Shown: positions 1 through 5,549 of the stretch, piece after piece
Layout of the letters: every line of letters begins with the position of its first letter
How positions within the stretch are numbered: position 1 is the stretch's first letter
DNA from: STD1-80 sp043802745
GTDB lineage: Bacteria; Patescibacteriota; Minisyncoccia; Minisyncoccales; CG1-02-41-26
DNA length: 6,906 bases
Direction of reading: 5' to 3'
NCBI GenBank assembly: GCA_043802745.1
Contig: JAZDKU010000043.1
Coordinates: forward strand, 1 to 6,906
Program-made: the position numbers and the translations under genes
Notes under the pieces: generated by a model
Databases searched by the model: none
What the model was told of the DNA's origin: nothing
Seen by the model: only the letters and a program-made list of their open reading frames with translations

Positions 1-1457
1 CCCATACTTGGGTTTACTTGGTGGCCAGTCATGGCAGTGATGCTATTATCTAAAATAATTAATAATAATCCTGATTTATTATAAACAGAGTTCATTAAGC
101 CGGGAATCCCTGAATGCAAAAAAGTGCCATCTCCAATAAAAGCAATGACTTTTTGTTTAGTGGCCTTCTTTACTCCGTGACCAATACCCACGCCAGAACC
201 CATTGAAATTAAATAATCATACAAGCTATGCGGGGGCAAAGCAGCAATCATATAACAGCCAATATCTCCTCCAAACACTGTGCCTTCAGGGGCTGCTTGC
301 TTAACAGCCGCATAAAGCTTCCAGTAGGGGCAGGTTGGCCAGCCCGTGCAAAATCTTGGTAAATGCTTTAACTTTTTTGTTGGATAAATAACTTTTGGGT
401 TATATGTTTTACCAAATAATTTTGCTATGCCCATAGCAGTATTGTCTGGATTTAATTCGCCAACTTCTGGCAAAACATTTTTACCCAAAATTTGCAGTTT
501 GGGATTAACTAGCCGAGCAATTCTTTCAATTTCTTTTTCTAAATAAGGGTCAAGCTCTTCCACAATTAAAACTTTTTTTAAAGGCTTGATAAACTTTTTA
601 ATTTTTTCTTCTGGCAAGGGATAAAAGAAACCCAATTTTAAAACTGGTGCTTTTACTCCAAGCATTTCCATAGCTTCCATGCTATGCAAATAAGCCACCC
701 CTGAAGTTATTACGCCCAATCTTGAATCTTGAATCTTGAATCTTGAATCTTTATTTATAACGCTTTTCTCTGCATATTTTTGGATATCCTGAATTTTTTG
801 CAATAATTCCTGGTGCATTTCTAACACTCTTGGGGGCATGGTGACAAACCTTTTTTGATTGCGAACAAACTTGGCCAAAAGCGACTTGCTTTGTGGTAAA
901 GCTCCCAAAGTAACTGGCATTTTCTGATGTGCTACCCTTGTGGTTAGGCGAATCATCACGGGAATTTTAAATTTCTCTGATAATTGAAAAGCTAATTTTG
1001 TAAAACTTCGACACTCCTCTGCATCTGATGGCTCAAGGGTTGGAATATGCCCCAAGTAACTAAACCCTCTAGAGTTTTCTTCGGATTGAGCTGAAGAGTG
1101 GCATTCAGGGTCATCAGCCGCTAAAATAACAGTTGGACCCTTACTGCCTGTGTATAAAAAAGGCAACAAGCTATCGCTAGCCACATTTAAACCAAAATTT
1201 TTCATCGCCACCAAACATTTTAAGCCAGAGTAGGAAGCCCCCATAACCGCTTCCATGGCCACTTTTTCGTTGGTGGAAAATTCAAAATACACATTGGCGT
1301 CTTTGGCCATTTTATAAAAAGTATTGCCAATTTCTGAAGCCGGCGTTCCCGGATAAGTTGCCACAAACTGCAACCCTGCCTCCAAAGCTCCCCGAATAAT
1401 TGCTTCATTGCCCAATAAAATTGCTTTCCCCGATGGTTTTAATAAATCCTGAATCAT
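1..1457 (-). CDS. iorA: Indolepyruvate:ferredoxin oxidoreductase, alpha subunit (3' end outside window)
   Basis: This thiamine-diphosphate enzyme subunit is known to oxidatively decarboxylate aryl-2-oxo acids such as indolepyruvate, passing electrons to ferredoxin and making aryl-acetyl-CoA; it works with IorB in the cytoplasm. I translated it by hand: 485 full codons without a stop from the ATG at 1457, running off the left edge. The N-terminal domain has the family's GNEAIIRGALEAG and TYPGTPASEI segments (residues 16-44) and NEKVAMEAVMGASYSG (63-78). A Cys-containing stretch, FCTGWPTCPYW (369-379), sits where relatives have CPGCPHR. The ThDP-binding motif starts at GDG (442-444) and ends at LDN (469-471), followed by TAMTGHQ. 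The family is usually about 600 residues and ends in a 2x[4Fe-4S] domain, which would lie outside the window. It starts 19 bases after mnmA. The upstream sequence is A/T-rich with no clear ribosome binding site. Residues 236-247 are encoded by a 7-bp tandem repeat. Identity is confident; substrate is inferred from the family. Confidence 0.93.
   Translation of the reverse strand, partial: MIQDLLKPSGKAILLGNEAIIRGALEAGLQFVATYPGTPASEIGNTFYKMAKDANVYFEFSTNEKVAMEAVMGASYSGLKCLVAMKNFGLNVASDSLLPFLYTGSKGPTVILAADDPECHSSAQSEENSRGFSYLGHIPTLEPSDAEECRSFTKLAFQLSEKFKIPVMIRLTTRVAHQKMPVTLGALPQSKSLLAKFVRNQKRFVTMPPRVLEMHQELLQKIQDIQKYAEKSVINKDSRFKIQDSRLGVITSGVAYLHSMEAMEMLGVKAPVLKLGFFYPLPEEKIKKFIKPLKKVLIVEELDPYLEKEIERIARLVNPKLQILGKNVLPEVGELNPDNTAMGIAKLFGKTYNPKVIYPTKKLKHLPRFCTGWPTCPYWKLYAAVKQAAPEGTVFGGDIGCYMIAALPPHSLYDYLISMGSGVGIGHGVKKATKQKVIAFIGDGTFLHSGIPGLMNSVYNKSGLLLIILDNSITAMTGHQVNPSM
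718..751 (-). repeat. In-frame 7-bp tandem repeat (CTTGAAT) inside iorA
   Basis: Four perfect CTTGAAT copies lie at 721-748, with partial copies on each side (718-720 and 749-751), about 4.9 units in all. On the iorA coding strand the unit ATTCAAG has no stop in any frame, so the array reads through as a DSRFKIQ heptapeptide pattern (residues 237-246, DSRFKIQDSR). On the other strand every frame is closed by TGA. The array sits in the linker between the N-terminal domain and the next domain of IorA, where length variation should be tolerated. Confidence 0.95.
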
Positions 1458-1476
1458 ATTTTTATTTTATCATAAG

Positions 1477-2610
1477 CTATTGTATTATTCCACCACCCAA
1501 AAGCTCATTGCCCTTATAGAAAACAACGGATTGGCCGGGGGTGATGGCGCGTTGGGACTTAGTGAAAATCGCTCTATCTTTATAAACCAAACAGCTTGCT
1601 AATTGGGCGCCATAACGAATTTTCGCTTTGGCCTTAAAGGGAAATTTTACGGGCTGGTTAATCCAATTAGTATTTTTAAATCTTACTTCTTTTTTATCCA
1701 AATCTTTTTCATTTTTGGAAACTACTAAAGTGCCACGACCCCACTCCTCGGCTTGGGGCCGAGGGGTGGAATCGGGCACTTTAGCAATAACAAACCAGGG
1801 TCCTTGGGGCAAGGCAATGCCCTTTCGCTGGCCAATAGTGTAAAACCACAAACCCTTGTGCTGTCCTAAAACATTGCCTTTTATATCCACAATACCTCCG
1901 CCTCCGCCCCACTCCTCGGCTTGGGGCCGAGGGGTGGGGCGGGACAAATGCCGAGTTAAGAAGTCGTTAATATTTGTATCTTGTAAAAAACAAACATCAT
2001 TAGATTCTGGAGTTTTATAGGTTGGCAAGCCAAATTTTTTAGCCAAATCTCTAACTTTTTGCTTGCTTTCTATTTCTCCAATTGGGAATAAAATATGTTT
2101 TAACTGCCCCTGACTTAACTTCCAAAGAAAATAGCCCTGGTCTTTCTCTTTGCACTTGGCCTGTAATAAACGAGCTTGCCCGCCGAAGCCTTGGCGAAGG
2201 CGGGCGTAATGACCGGTGGCTAAATAATCACAGCCCAGAGTTTTGGCTTTTTGCAACAATAAACCAAACTTAATTTCCTTATTGCAAACCACGCAAGGGT
2301 TTGGGGTTATCCCCTTTTTATAACTCTCAACAAAATAATCAACAACGTAATCTTTAAACTCTTTTTGAAAATCAAAAATAAAAACTTTTATACTCAAAAC
2401 CCTGCCAATTTCCCTGACCCTCTTCTCAGTCTCCGAGGGCAGACCTCGGTTGAGTACACCGAGGGCTGCCCTCGGCTTTGCTTTCCACAATCGCATATGA
2501 AAACCAACCACCTCAAAGCCCTGCTTTTTTAATAAAGCGCAAGCCACCGAGCTATCCACCCCACCCGACAACGCCACTGCCACTTTTATCTTTTTACTCT
2601 TGATTTGCAT
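1477..2610 (-). CDS. mnmA: tRNA-specific 2-thiouridylase MnmA
   Basis: MnmA uses ATP and a persulfide sulfur to convert U34 to 2-thiouridine in tRNA(Lys), tRNA(Glu) and tRNA(Gln). The 377-residue product is close to the usual length (E. coli about 368). It shows the PP-loop SGGVDSS (15-21), the catalytic Cys109 in CNKEIKF, ATGHYAR (131-137), the second conserved Cys207 in ESNDVCFLQD, and GLWFYTIGQRKG (253-264), then a C-terminal beta-barrel-like region. Both cysteines equivalent to E. coli C102 and C199 are present, so it should be active. The ATG lies 3 bases after the stop of the SWIM gene with no clear ribosome binding site, suggesting translational coupling. Four GC-rich palindromes encode residues about 46-60, 136-145, 226-235 and 282-291. 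Each replaces or extends a loop, and none removes a catalytic motif. Assignment is very secure. Confidence 0.97.
   Translation of the reverse strand: MQIKSKKIKVAVALSGGVDSSVACALLKKQGFEVVGFHMRLWKAKPRAALGVLNRGLPSETEKRVREIGRVLSIKVFIFDFQKEFKDYVVDYFVESYKKGITPNPCVVCNKEIKFGLLLQKAKTLGCDYLATGHYARLRQGFGGQARLLQAKCKEKDQGYFLWKLSQGQLKHILFPIGEIESKQKVRDLAKKFGLPTYKTPESNDVCFLQDTNINDFLTRHLSRPTPRPQAEEWGGGGGIVDIKGNVLGQHKGLWFYTIGQRKGIALPQGPWFVIAKVPDSTPRPQAEEWGRGTLVVSKNEKDLDKKEVRFKNTNWINQPVKFPFKAKAKIRYGAQLASCLVYKDRAIFTKSQRAITPGQSVVFYKGNELLGGGIIQ
1739..1769 (-). repeat. GC-rich palindromic element, copy 1 of an identical pair, inside mnmA
   Basis: This 31-bp sequence is about 77% GC. Its arms CCACTCCTCGGC and GCCGAGGGGTGG pair over 12 positions with one imperfect pair around a 5-base loop. 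It is identical to the element at 1907-1937. It encodes TPRPQAEEWG (residues 282-291) and has no stop codon in any of the six frames. In the protein it falls between the strands GPWFVIAK and TLVVSK, where MnmA relatives have a short turn. Confidence 0.93.
1907..1937 (-). repeat. GC-rich palindromic element, copy 2 of an identical pair, inside mnmA
   Basis: This is an exact copy of the 31-bp element at 1739-1769, in the same orientation and the same reading frame, again encoding TPRPQAEEWG (residues 226-235). It lies just before IVDIKGNVLGQHKG, at the linker where MnmA relatives usually have a short Pro/Gly-rich loop. It is followed by a run of glycines (235-239). Confidence 0.93.
2178..2205 (-). 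repeat. GC-rich palindromic element (RQGFGGQ type) inside mnmA
   Basis: This 28-bp sequence is about 79% GC. Perfect 7-bp outer arms GCCCGCC/GGCGGGC enclose a GAA/GAA internal loop and an inner GCC/GGC pair. It is read as ARLRQGFGGQ (residues 136-145) immediately after the conserved GHYAR motif, where relatives have a short hairpin turn. No stop occurs in any of the six frames. I recall this peptide pattern from many predicted CPR proteins; this was not searched. Confidence 0.9.
2433..2475 (-). repeat. 43-bp compound hairpin element inside mnmA
   Basis: Perfect 10-bp outer arms CCGAGGGCAG (2433-2442) and CTGCCCTCGG (2466-2475) enclose, after one mismatch, a 7-bp inner stem CCTCGGT/ACCGAGG around a 7-base loop. 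GC is about 70%. On the coding strand it is open in all three frames and is read as residues 46-60 of MnmA (PRAALGVLNRGLPS plus the next residue). This is the variable stretch after the HMRLW segment, where relatives carry a Cys/Ser-rich linker. Confidence 0.93.
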
Positions 2611-2613
2611 ATT

Positions 2614-3345
2614 CTATTTTTTAATCAGTTGCAAAAGTGGTTCTTCCCAGCCAAAGCAAGTTTCCTTGCCACAAAGCTTTTCAAATGCCTTAATACATTT
2701 TTGGTCAAGCTTAACAAATTCTTCTAATATGCCAACCACTTCATAAACAAACCCACCAACCGTGCCGTTTGAATCATCAACCCCGCCCACACATAGTTTT
2801 TTGTCCAAGCGCAAGAGCAAATCAATTAATACTTTTGCTGTTTGCTCGCTCACTGGCAACTCTGACACTAACTTTGATAAGCGAGCAACTCCCTCGTCAA
2901 GTGAATTCTGATATGTAAACCAATTCCGAGACAGGCCGTTATATGGCTTAATATACTTTATTGCCAAAGAAATGCTTTCTCTTGCTTGAGCTAATTCTTC
3001 TTTGCTTAATTCTCCTAATTTACCGTTACATTTTGGACTGCTAACTAATTCCTTTTCTTCTTTGCTTAATTTTCCTCCTCCCTTAACCGCATAAATTGCC
3101 ACCGCCACCATATGCTTACAAAGCGTATCGTTTTCGCCAAGATAACAATCGCAATTAGCAAGGCCATACTGCCGTGCCTCCACTGAAACTCGATATGGTT
3201 TTGTGCCAAGCACCACCGCTGAATAAGCTCCAATTCCTTCTCTAAATTTCGTCACTTTTCCAGCCTCATACAAAGAGACCGCCTTTTCAAAAGTCGGCTC
3301 GTCGGTCGCAAATTTAATTTTATCTAAATCATATTTTGGAGGCAT
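2614..3345 (-). CDS. SWIM zinc-finger domain protein
   Basis: This 243-residue protein has a SWIM-type zinc motif, CxCx8CxH: Cys65, Cys67, Cys76 and His78 in NCDCYLGENDTLCKHMVAVA. SWIM domains are known to bind DNA or protein partners and often accompany helicases or nucleases; a specific role cannot be read here. The N-terminal 60 residues look like the beta-rich lead-in usual for SWIM proteins. Residues 115-243 are mostly helical with no motif I recognise, ending in a Cys-containing tail (C185, C217, C225, C230). There is no signal peptide or membrane segment. It starts 13 bases after the thermonuclease gene and stops 3 bases before mnmA, so it is probably cotranscribed. No clear ribosome binding site precedes the ATG. 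A 22-bp near-repeat gives LSKEE twice (93-97 and 113-117). The domain is confident; the function is unknown. Confidence 0.83.
   Translation of the reverse strand: MPPKYDLDKIKFATDEPTFEKAVSLYEAGKVTKFREGIGAYSAVVLGTKPYRVSVEARQYGLANCDCYLGENDTLCKHMVAVAIYAVKGGGKLSKEEKELVSSPKCNGKLGELSKEELAQARESISLAIKYIKPYNGLSRNWFTYQNSLDEGVARLSKLVSELPVSEQTAKVLIDLLLRLDKKLCVGGVDDSNGTVGGFVYEVVGILEEFVKLDQKCIKAFEKLCGKETCFGWEEPLLQLIKK
2995..3076 (-). repeat. 22-bp direct repeat, 60 bases apart, in the SWIM gene
   Basis: Positions 2995-3016 and 3055-3076 match at 21 of 22 bases and are spaced exactly 60 bases (20 codons) apart. They encode GELSKEE and GKLSKEE. The intervening codons do not obviously match, so this may be the remnant of a short in-frame duplication or chance in Lys/Glu-rich sequence. 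Confidence 0.6.
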
Positions 3346-3358
3346 ATATTAAAACCAA

Positions 3359-4261
3359 TTACTTACCTATTTCAATCTGCGAAGGATCTTTTAAAATAAC
3401 CTCTGGCTTGCCTTGATACTCTTGGATTTTTCCTTTAATTCTAACTGTTTTGCCAGAGTAATATTCTTCTGGCGAGCCAACAAATTTATATTGGTCAGAG
3501 CTAAAAATTACGCTGGTAAAGCAGTGGTTGGGATATGGTTTTTCAAAATTCAAAAAAACAGTATTGGTTTTTGACTTGTAAGCGTCAACAATTTTTCCCT
3601 CTACTATTATTTCTTGGCCAACATTGTTTCCAGTATTACAAGCCCCAACAACTTTTAAACCTGTTGCCTCGACTGTTAACTTTTCCCATTGGAAAAAAGC
3701 TTGGCTCTTTTCTTCTTGAACTACTGGTTTTGAGCCAGACCATTTACAGCCAACTTTATTGTCAACTGCTGTTTTCTCAGCCAAAACAATTTCTTCTTTG
3801 TACTTTATATCCGGCTCGTAAAATCGGGCAATGGCTAAACCATCTTTTACTAGTTCCAAACCAACATTTTGCCTATCTAAAAAAACATATCTTAAACATC
3901 TTTGATATTGGTCAACATCTGTGATATCTTTTTCCAGCCGCACTTTTTTATTTAAAATCAATTCTTCCAGCCGTTTACTTGCCTCGCTATAACAAGGATA
4001 GCCCCGTTCGTCAGCATCAATGCCCAAAAGTCGAATATTGTAGCCACCCTCAACTATAACAGTGTCTCCGTCAACAATTTTAGTTGCCAACGCCTCTTCG
4101 GGTGCTAAACATTGAACCAATAAAGTGGTTGTCGAAGAAATGTCAGATTGGCTTTGCTTTTCAATTTTATTCTTTGGCGAAAAATAAATAGCCACCCCAA
4201 TAATCAACGCCCCGATAACAACCGCCAAAAATATTTTATTTTCCTTGAAAAACCTTTTCAT
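3359..4261 (-). CDS. Membrane-anchored thermonuclease (SNase) homolog with C-terminal OB-like domain
   Basis: This is a predicted Ca-dependent nuclease of the staphylococcal nuclease family, 300 residues. A positively charged start (MKRFFKENK) is followed by one hydrophobic segment at about 11-27, so the rest probably lies outside the membrane. The SNase domain spans about 58-175. It shows DGDT (64-67; Asp66 equals staphylococcal D21), IRLLGIDADE (76-85; Arg77 = R35, Asp82 = D40, Glu85 = E43) and QYQRCLRYVF (Arg121 = R87). All main catalytic positions are therefore kept, though Thr41 is replaced by Ala83. Residues about 213-298 look like a second beta-barrel (GQEIIVEGKIVDAY, NTVFLNFEKPYPN, KTVRIKGKIQEYQGKPEVIL), as in OB-fold nucleic-acid-binding domains. 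Six cysteines follow the membrane segment (51, 90, 122, 172, 207, 247) and could form disulfides. It likely degrades external DNA or RNA; that role is inference. It is 13 bases from each neighbour, suggesting an operon. Confidence 0.88.
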   Translation of the reverse strand: MKRFFKENKIFLAVVIGALIIGVAIYFSPKNKIEKQSQSDISSTTTLLVQCLAPEEALATKIVDGDTVIVEGGYNIRLLGIDADERGYPCYSEASKRLEELILNKKVRLEKDITDVDQYQRCLRYVFLDRQNVGLELVKDGLAIARFYEPDIKYKEEIVLAEKTAVDNKVGCKWSGSKPVVQEEKSQAFFQWEKLTVEATGLKVVGACNTGNNVGQEIIVEGKIVDAYKSKTNTVFLNFEKPYPNHCFTSVIFSSDQYKFVGSPEEYYSGKTVRIKGKIQEYQGKPEVILKDPSQIEIGK

Positions 4262-4274
4262 TTTTGTTTCTAAA

Positions 4275-5348
4275 TTATTTTTTTATCTCATCTAAAATTT
4301 CAATAATTTTATCAATTTTACCCGCCCATTTTTCTATTTCGTTTTTCTTATCTTTAAGCTCAGCTTCTGACGATACCGATAATCCTAGTTCACTAATTCT
4401 CTTTGATATTAATTTCAATTTATTTTTTGCCTCATCATTTTTTGCCTCAGACAACGACCAGTTAATATGAAAAACAAGTTTTCCCTTACTACTCAATCCA
4501 TAAATTTTCCTTTCGGAAATTTTGCTAAAAATTGGGTTGATAGTTGCCTTGCCTTGTCCTTTGCCCAAAACAAGGTCGTCGGAATTTTGTTTAGAAAAGT
4601 TAAATAATTTTTCTACCGCTTTATATTGTTCATCAGTCAATCTTTTTTTAGCGTCAATTAAAAATTCGTCTGGTGTCCATGCTTTCATTACTCTAGAACT
4701 AATTGACGACATACTTTTCTTAACCTCAACACCAAATAATTTAGGAATCATAATTTCGTAACTTTCAAATTTATAATATTCCATTTGAACTGCGTAAATA
4801 TCAAATTGGCTGTTTTGGTTGATATAAACAATCAAGTCCTTTAACCTATCTTCTATTGCATCCATCAATATTACAAATTTTATATTCCCCTGTTGGAGAT
4901 TTATTTTTATTGCCCCAAGTATTGCCTCTGCTTGCTCATCATCAACATTAAAAAAATCTTTTACTTTTTCTTCAAAACTTATTTGAAACTTTTTATTAAC
5001 CTCATTGTCAATTTTGCTTTTAAATTCTCCAAAATCACTATGACGCCAAAGAGATGCTCCGTAATCAAGAGCTTGAGCAACCACTGTTCTTTTGTCTGAA
5101 TTTTTGTATAGCTTTGTTTCCACTACATAAATATCACCGTCCTTGTCTATAGCTAATGCATCAATCGGCCCAGATTCAGTTAAAAATTCTCTGGCTACCA
5201 CAAAAAGTTTTTTGTCTTCCTCTATTTCATACACTGGAATTGATTCGGGGTTTTGATGGATATACTCTTGCAAATACCCCTCTTTATCAAAATCGGACTT
5301 ATCAATTTTTTTGGCATTTTTGCCATTTTCAGAAATTACAATACTCAT
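4275..5348 (-). CDS. Putative PD-(D/E)XK superfamily nuclease
   Basis: This 357-residue protein is most likely a DNA nuclease of the restriction-endonuclease-like fold. An N-terminal helix (EGYLQEYIHQNPESIP, 23-38) precedes the core: Asp63 in SGPIDALAID, the ExK pair Glu77 and Lys79 in YVVETKLYKN, and a QxxxY-like motif, Gln92 and Tyr96, in AQALDYGA. This order fits RecB-like or DUF91-like members. Residues about 140-210 are alternating strands and helices. About 225-310 forms a further C-terminal domain (TPDEFLIDAKKRL to LVFHINWSL), and the last 40 residues are Lys/Glu-rich and probably coiled. There is no signal or membrane segment, so it is cytoplasmic. The ATG is the only sensible start, since an in-frame TAA lies two codons upstream; it has no Shine-Dalgarno. 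It is the first main gene of the minus-strand operon. It could act in repair or defence; the sequence does not decide. Confidence 0.75.
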   Translation of the reverse strand: MSIVISENGKNAKKIDKSDFDKEGYLQEYIHQNPESIPVYEIEEDKKLFVVAREFLTESGPIDALAIDKDGDIYVVETKLYKNSDKRTVVAQALDYGASLWRHSDFGEFKSKIDNEVNKKFQISFEEKVKDFFNVDDEQAEAILGAIKINLQQGNIKFVILMDAIEDRLKDLIVYINQNSQFDIYAVQMEYYKFESYEIMIPKLFGVEVKKSMSSISSRVMKAWTPDEFLIDAKKRLTDEQYKAVEKLFNFSKQNSDDLVLGKGQGKATINPIFSKISERKIYGLSSKGKLVFHINWSLSEAKNDEAKNKLKLISKRISELGLSVSSEAELKDKKNEIEKWAGKIDKIIEILDEIKK

Positions 5349-5359
5349 AAATTTTTATT

Positions 5360-5380
5360 TTAGTTTTTCCTTATTTTCAT
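5360..5380 (-). CDS. Possible six-codon leader mini-ORF (MKIRKN)
   Basis: The minus strand has ATG at 5380 followed by five sense codons and TAA, ending 11 bases before the ATG of the nuclease gene. It is preceded by AGGAG (5385-5389) four bases before the ATG, the best ribosome binding site seen on this strand. It is in a different frame from the nuclease. It may be a leader peptide or translation enhancer, or a chance ORF beside a purine-rich stretch. Translation is not proven. Confidence 0.3.
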   Translation of the reverse strand: MKIRKN

Positions 5381-5423
5381 TCTACTCCTCTTAAAATCTA
5401 ACGTCAAAATCTATATTTGCTTT

Positions 5424-5452
5424 AGTATGTTGGACAAAATTAGTAAAGTCAA
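5424..5452 (-). promoter_or_regulatory. Candidate promoter for the minus-strand operon
   Basis: Read on the minus strand: TTGACT (5447-5452, 5 of 6 to the -35 consensus), a 17-base spacer, then CATACT (5424-5429, 4 of 6 to the -10 consensus). Transcription would start near 5417, giving a leader of roughly 70 bases that includes the mini-ORF. An alternative -10, TATAGA at 5410-5415, has a poorer -35. Confidence 0.4.
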
Positions 5453-5498
5453 CATCCCTTTTATTTATCATCTTAATGACATATAATTAAGCCAACAT
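5427..5498. promoter_or_regulatory. Inverted heptamers ATGTTGG / CCAACAT in the divergent spacer
   Basis: ATGTTGG at 5427-5433 and its exact reverse complement CCAACAT at 5492-5498 flank the middle of the intergenic region. A related TCAACAT lies at 5449-5455. One arm overlaps the minus-strand -10, and the other lies near the predicted plus-strand start. This could be an operator pair for a shared regulator, but seven-base matches in AT-rich sequence can occur by chance. Confidence 0.2.
5482..5487 (+). promoter_or_regulatory. Candidate -10 box (TATAAT) for the plus-strand genes
   Basis: This is a perfect TATAAT with transcription expected near 5494, giving about 55 bases of leader before the ATG at 5550. 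The -35 region at the right distance (TTTTAT, 5459-5464) is poor, so the promoter may be weak or activator-dependent. TTAAT (5473-5477) and ATTAA (5486-5490) form a small inverted repeat around the box. Confidence 0.4.
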
Positions 5499-5549
5499 TA
5501 TTATTATTGTTCCTAACAGAATTTTAAAAAAGCTAAAAATACAAGGCCT

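Noticed and set aside
1220..1408. Minus-strand ORF of 62 codons inside iorA
   Set aside because: It lies in another frame of iorA, whose 485-codon frame matches the IorA family throughout.
1628..1843. Plus-strand ORF of 71 codons opposite mnmA
   Set aside because: It is a shadow of mnmA on the other strand. It stays open because the GC-rich palindrome has no stops, and its translation has no recognisable domain.
1739..2475. Palindromes in mnmA as transcription terminators or a CRISPR array
   Set aside because: They lie inside an intact coding frame, have no following T-run on the coding strand, and their spacing (about 140-240 bases) and differing sequences do not fit repeat-spacer units.
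3535..3924. Plus-strand ORF of 129 codons opposite the thermonuclease gene
   Set aside because: It overlaps fully with a well-supported SNase gene. The translation is rich in Leu/Gln/Phe from reversed Lys/Glu codons and shows no family motif or ribosome binding site.
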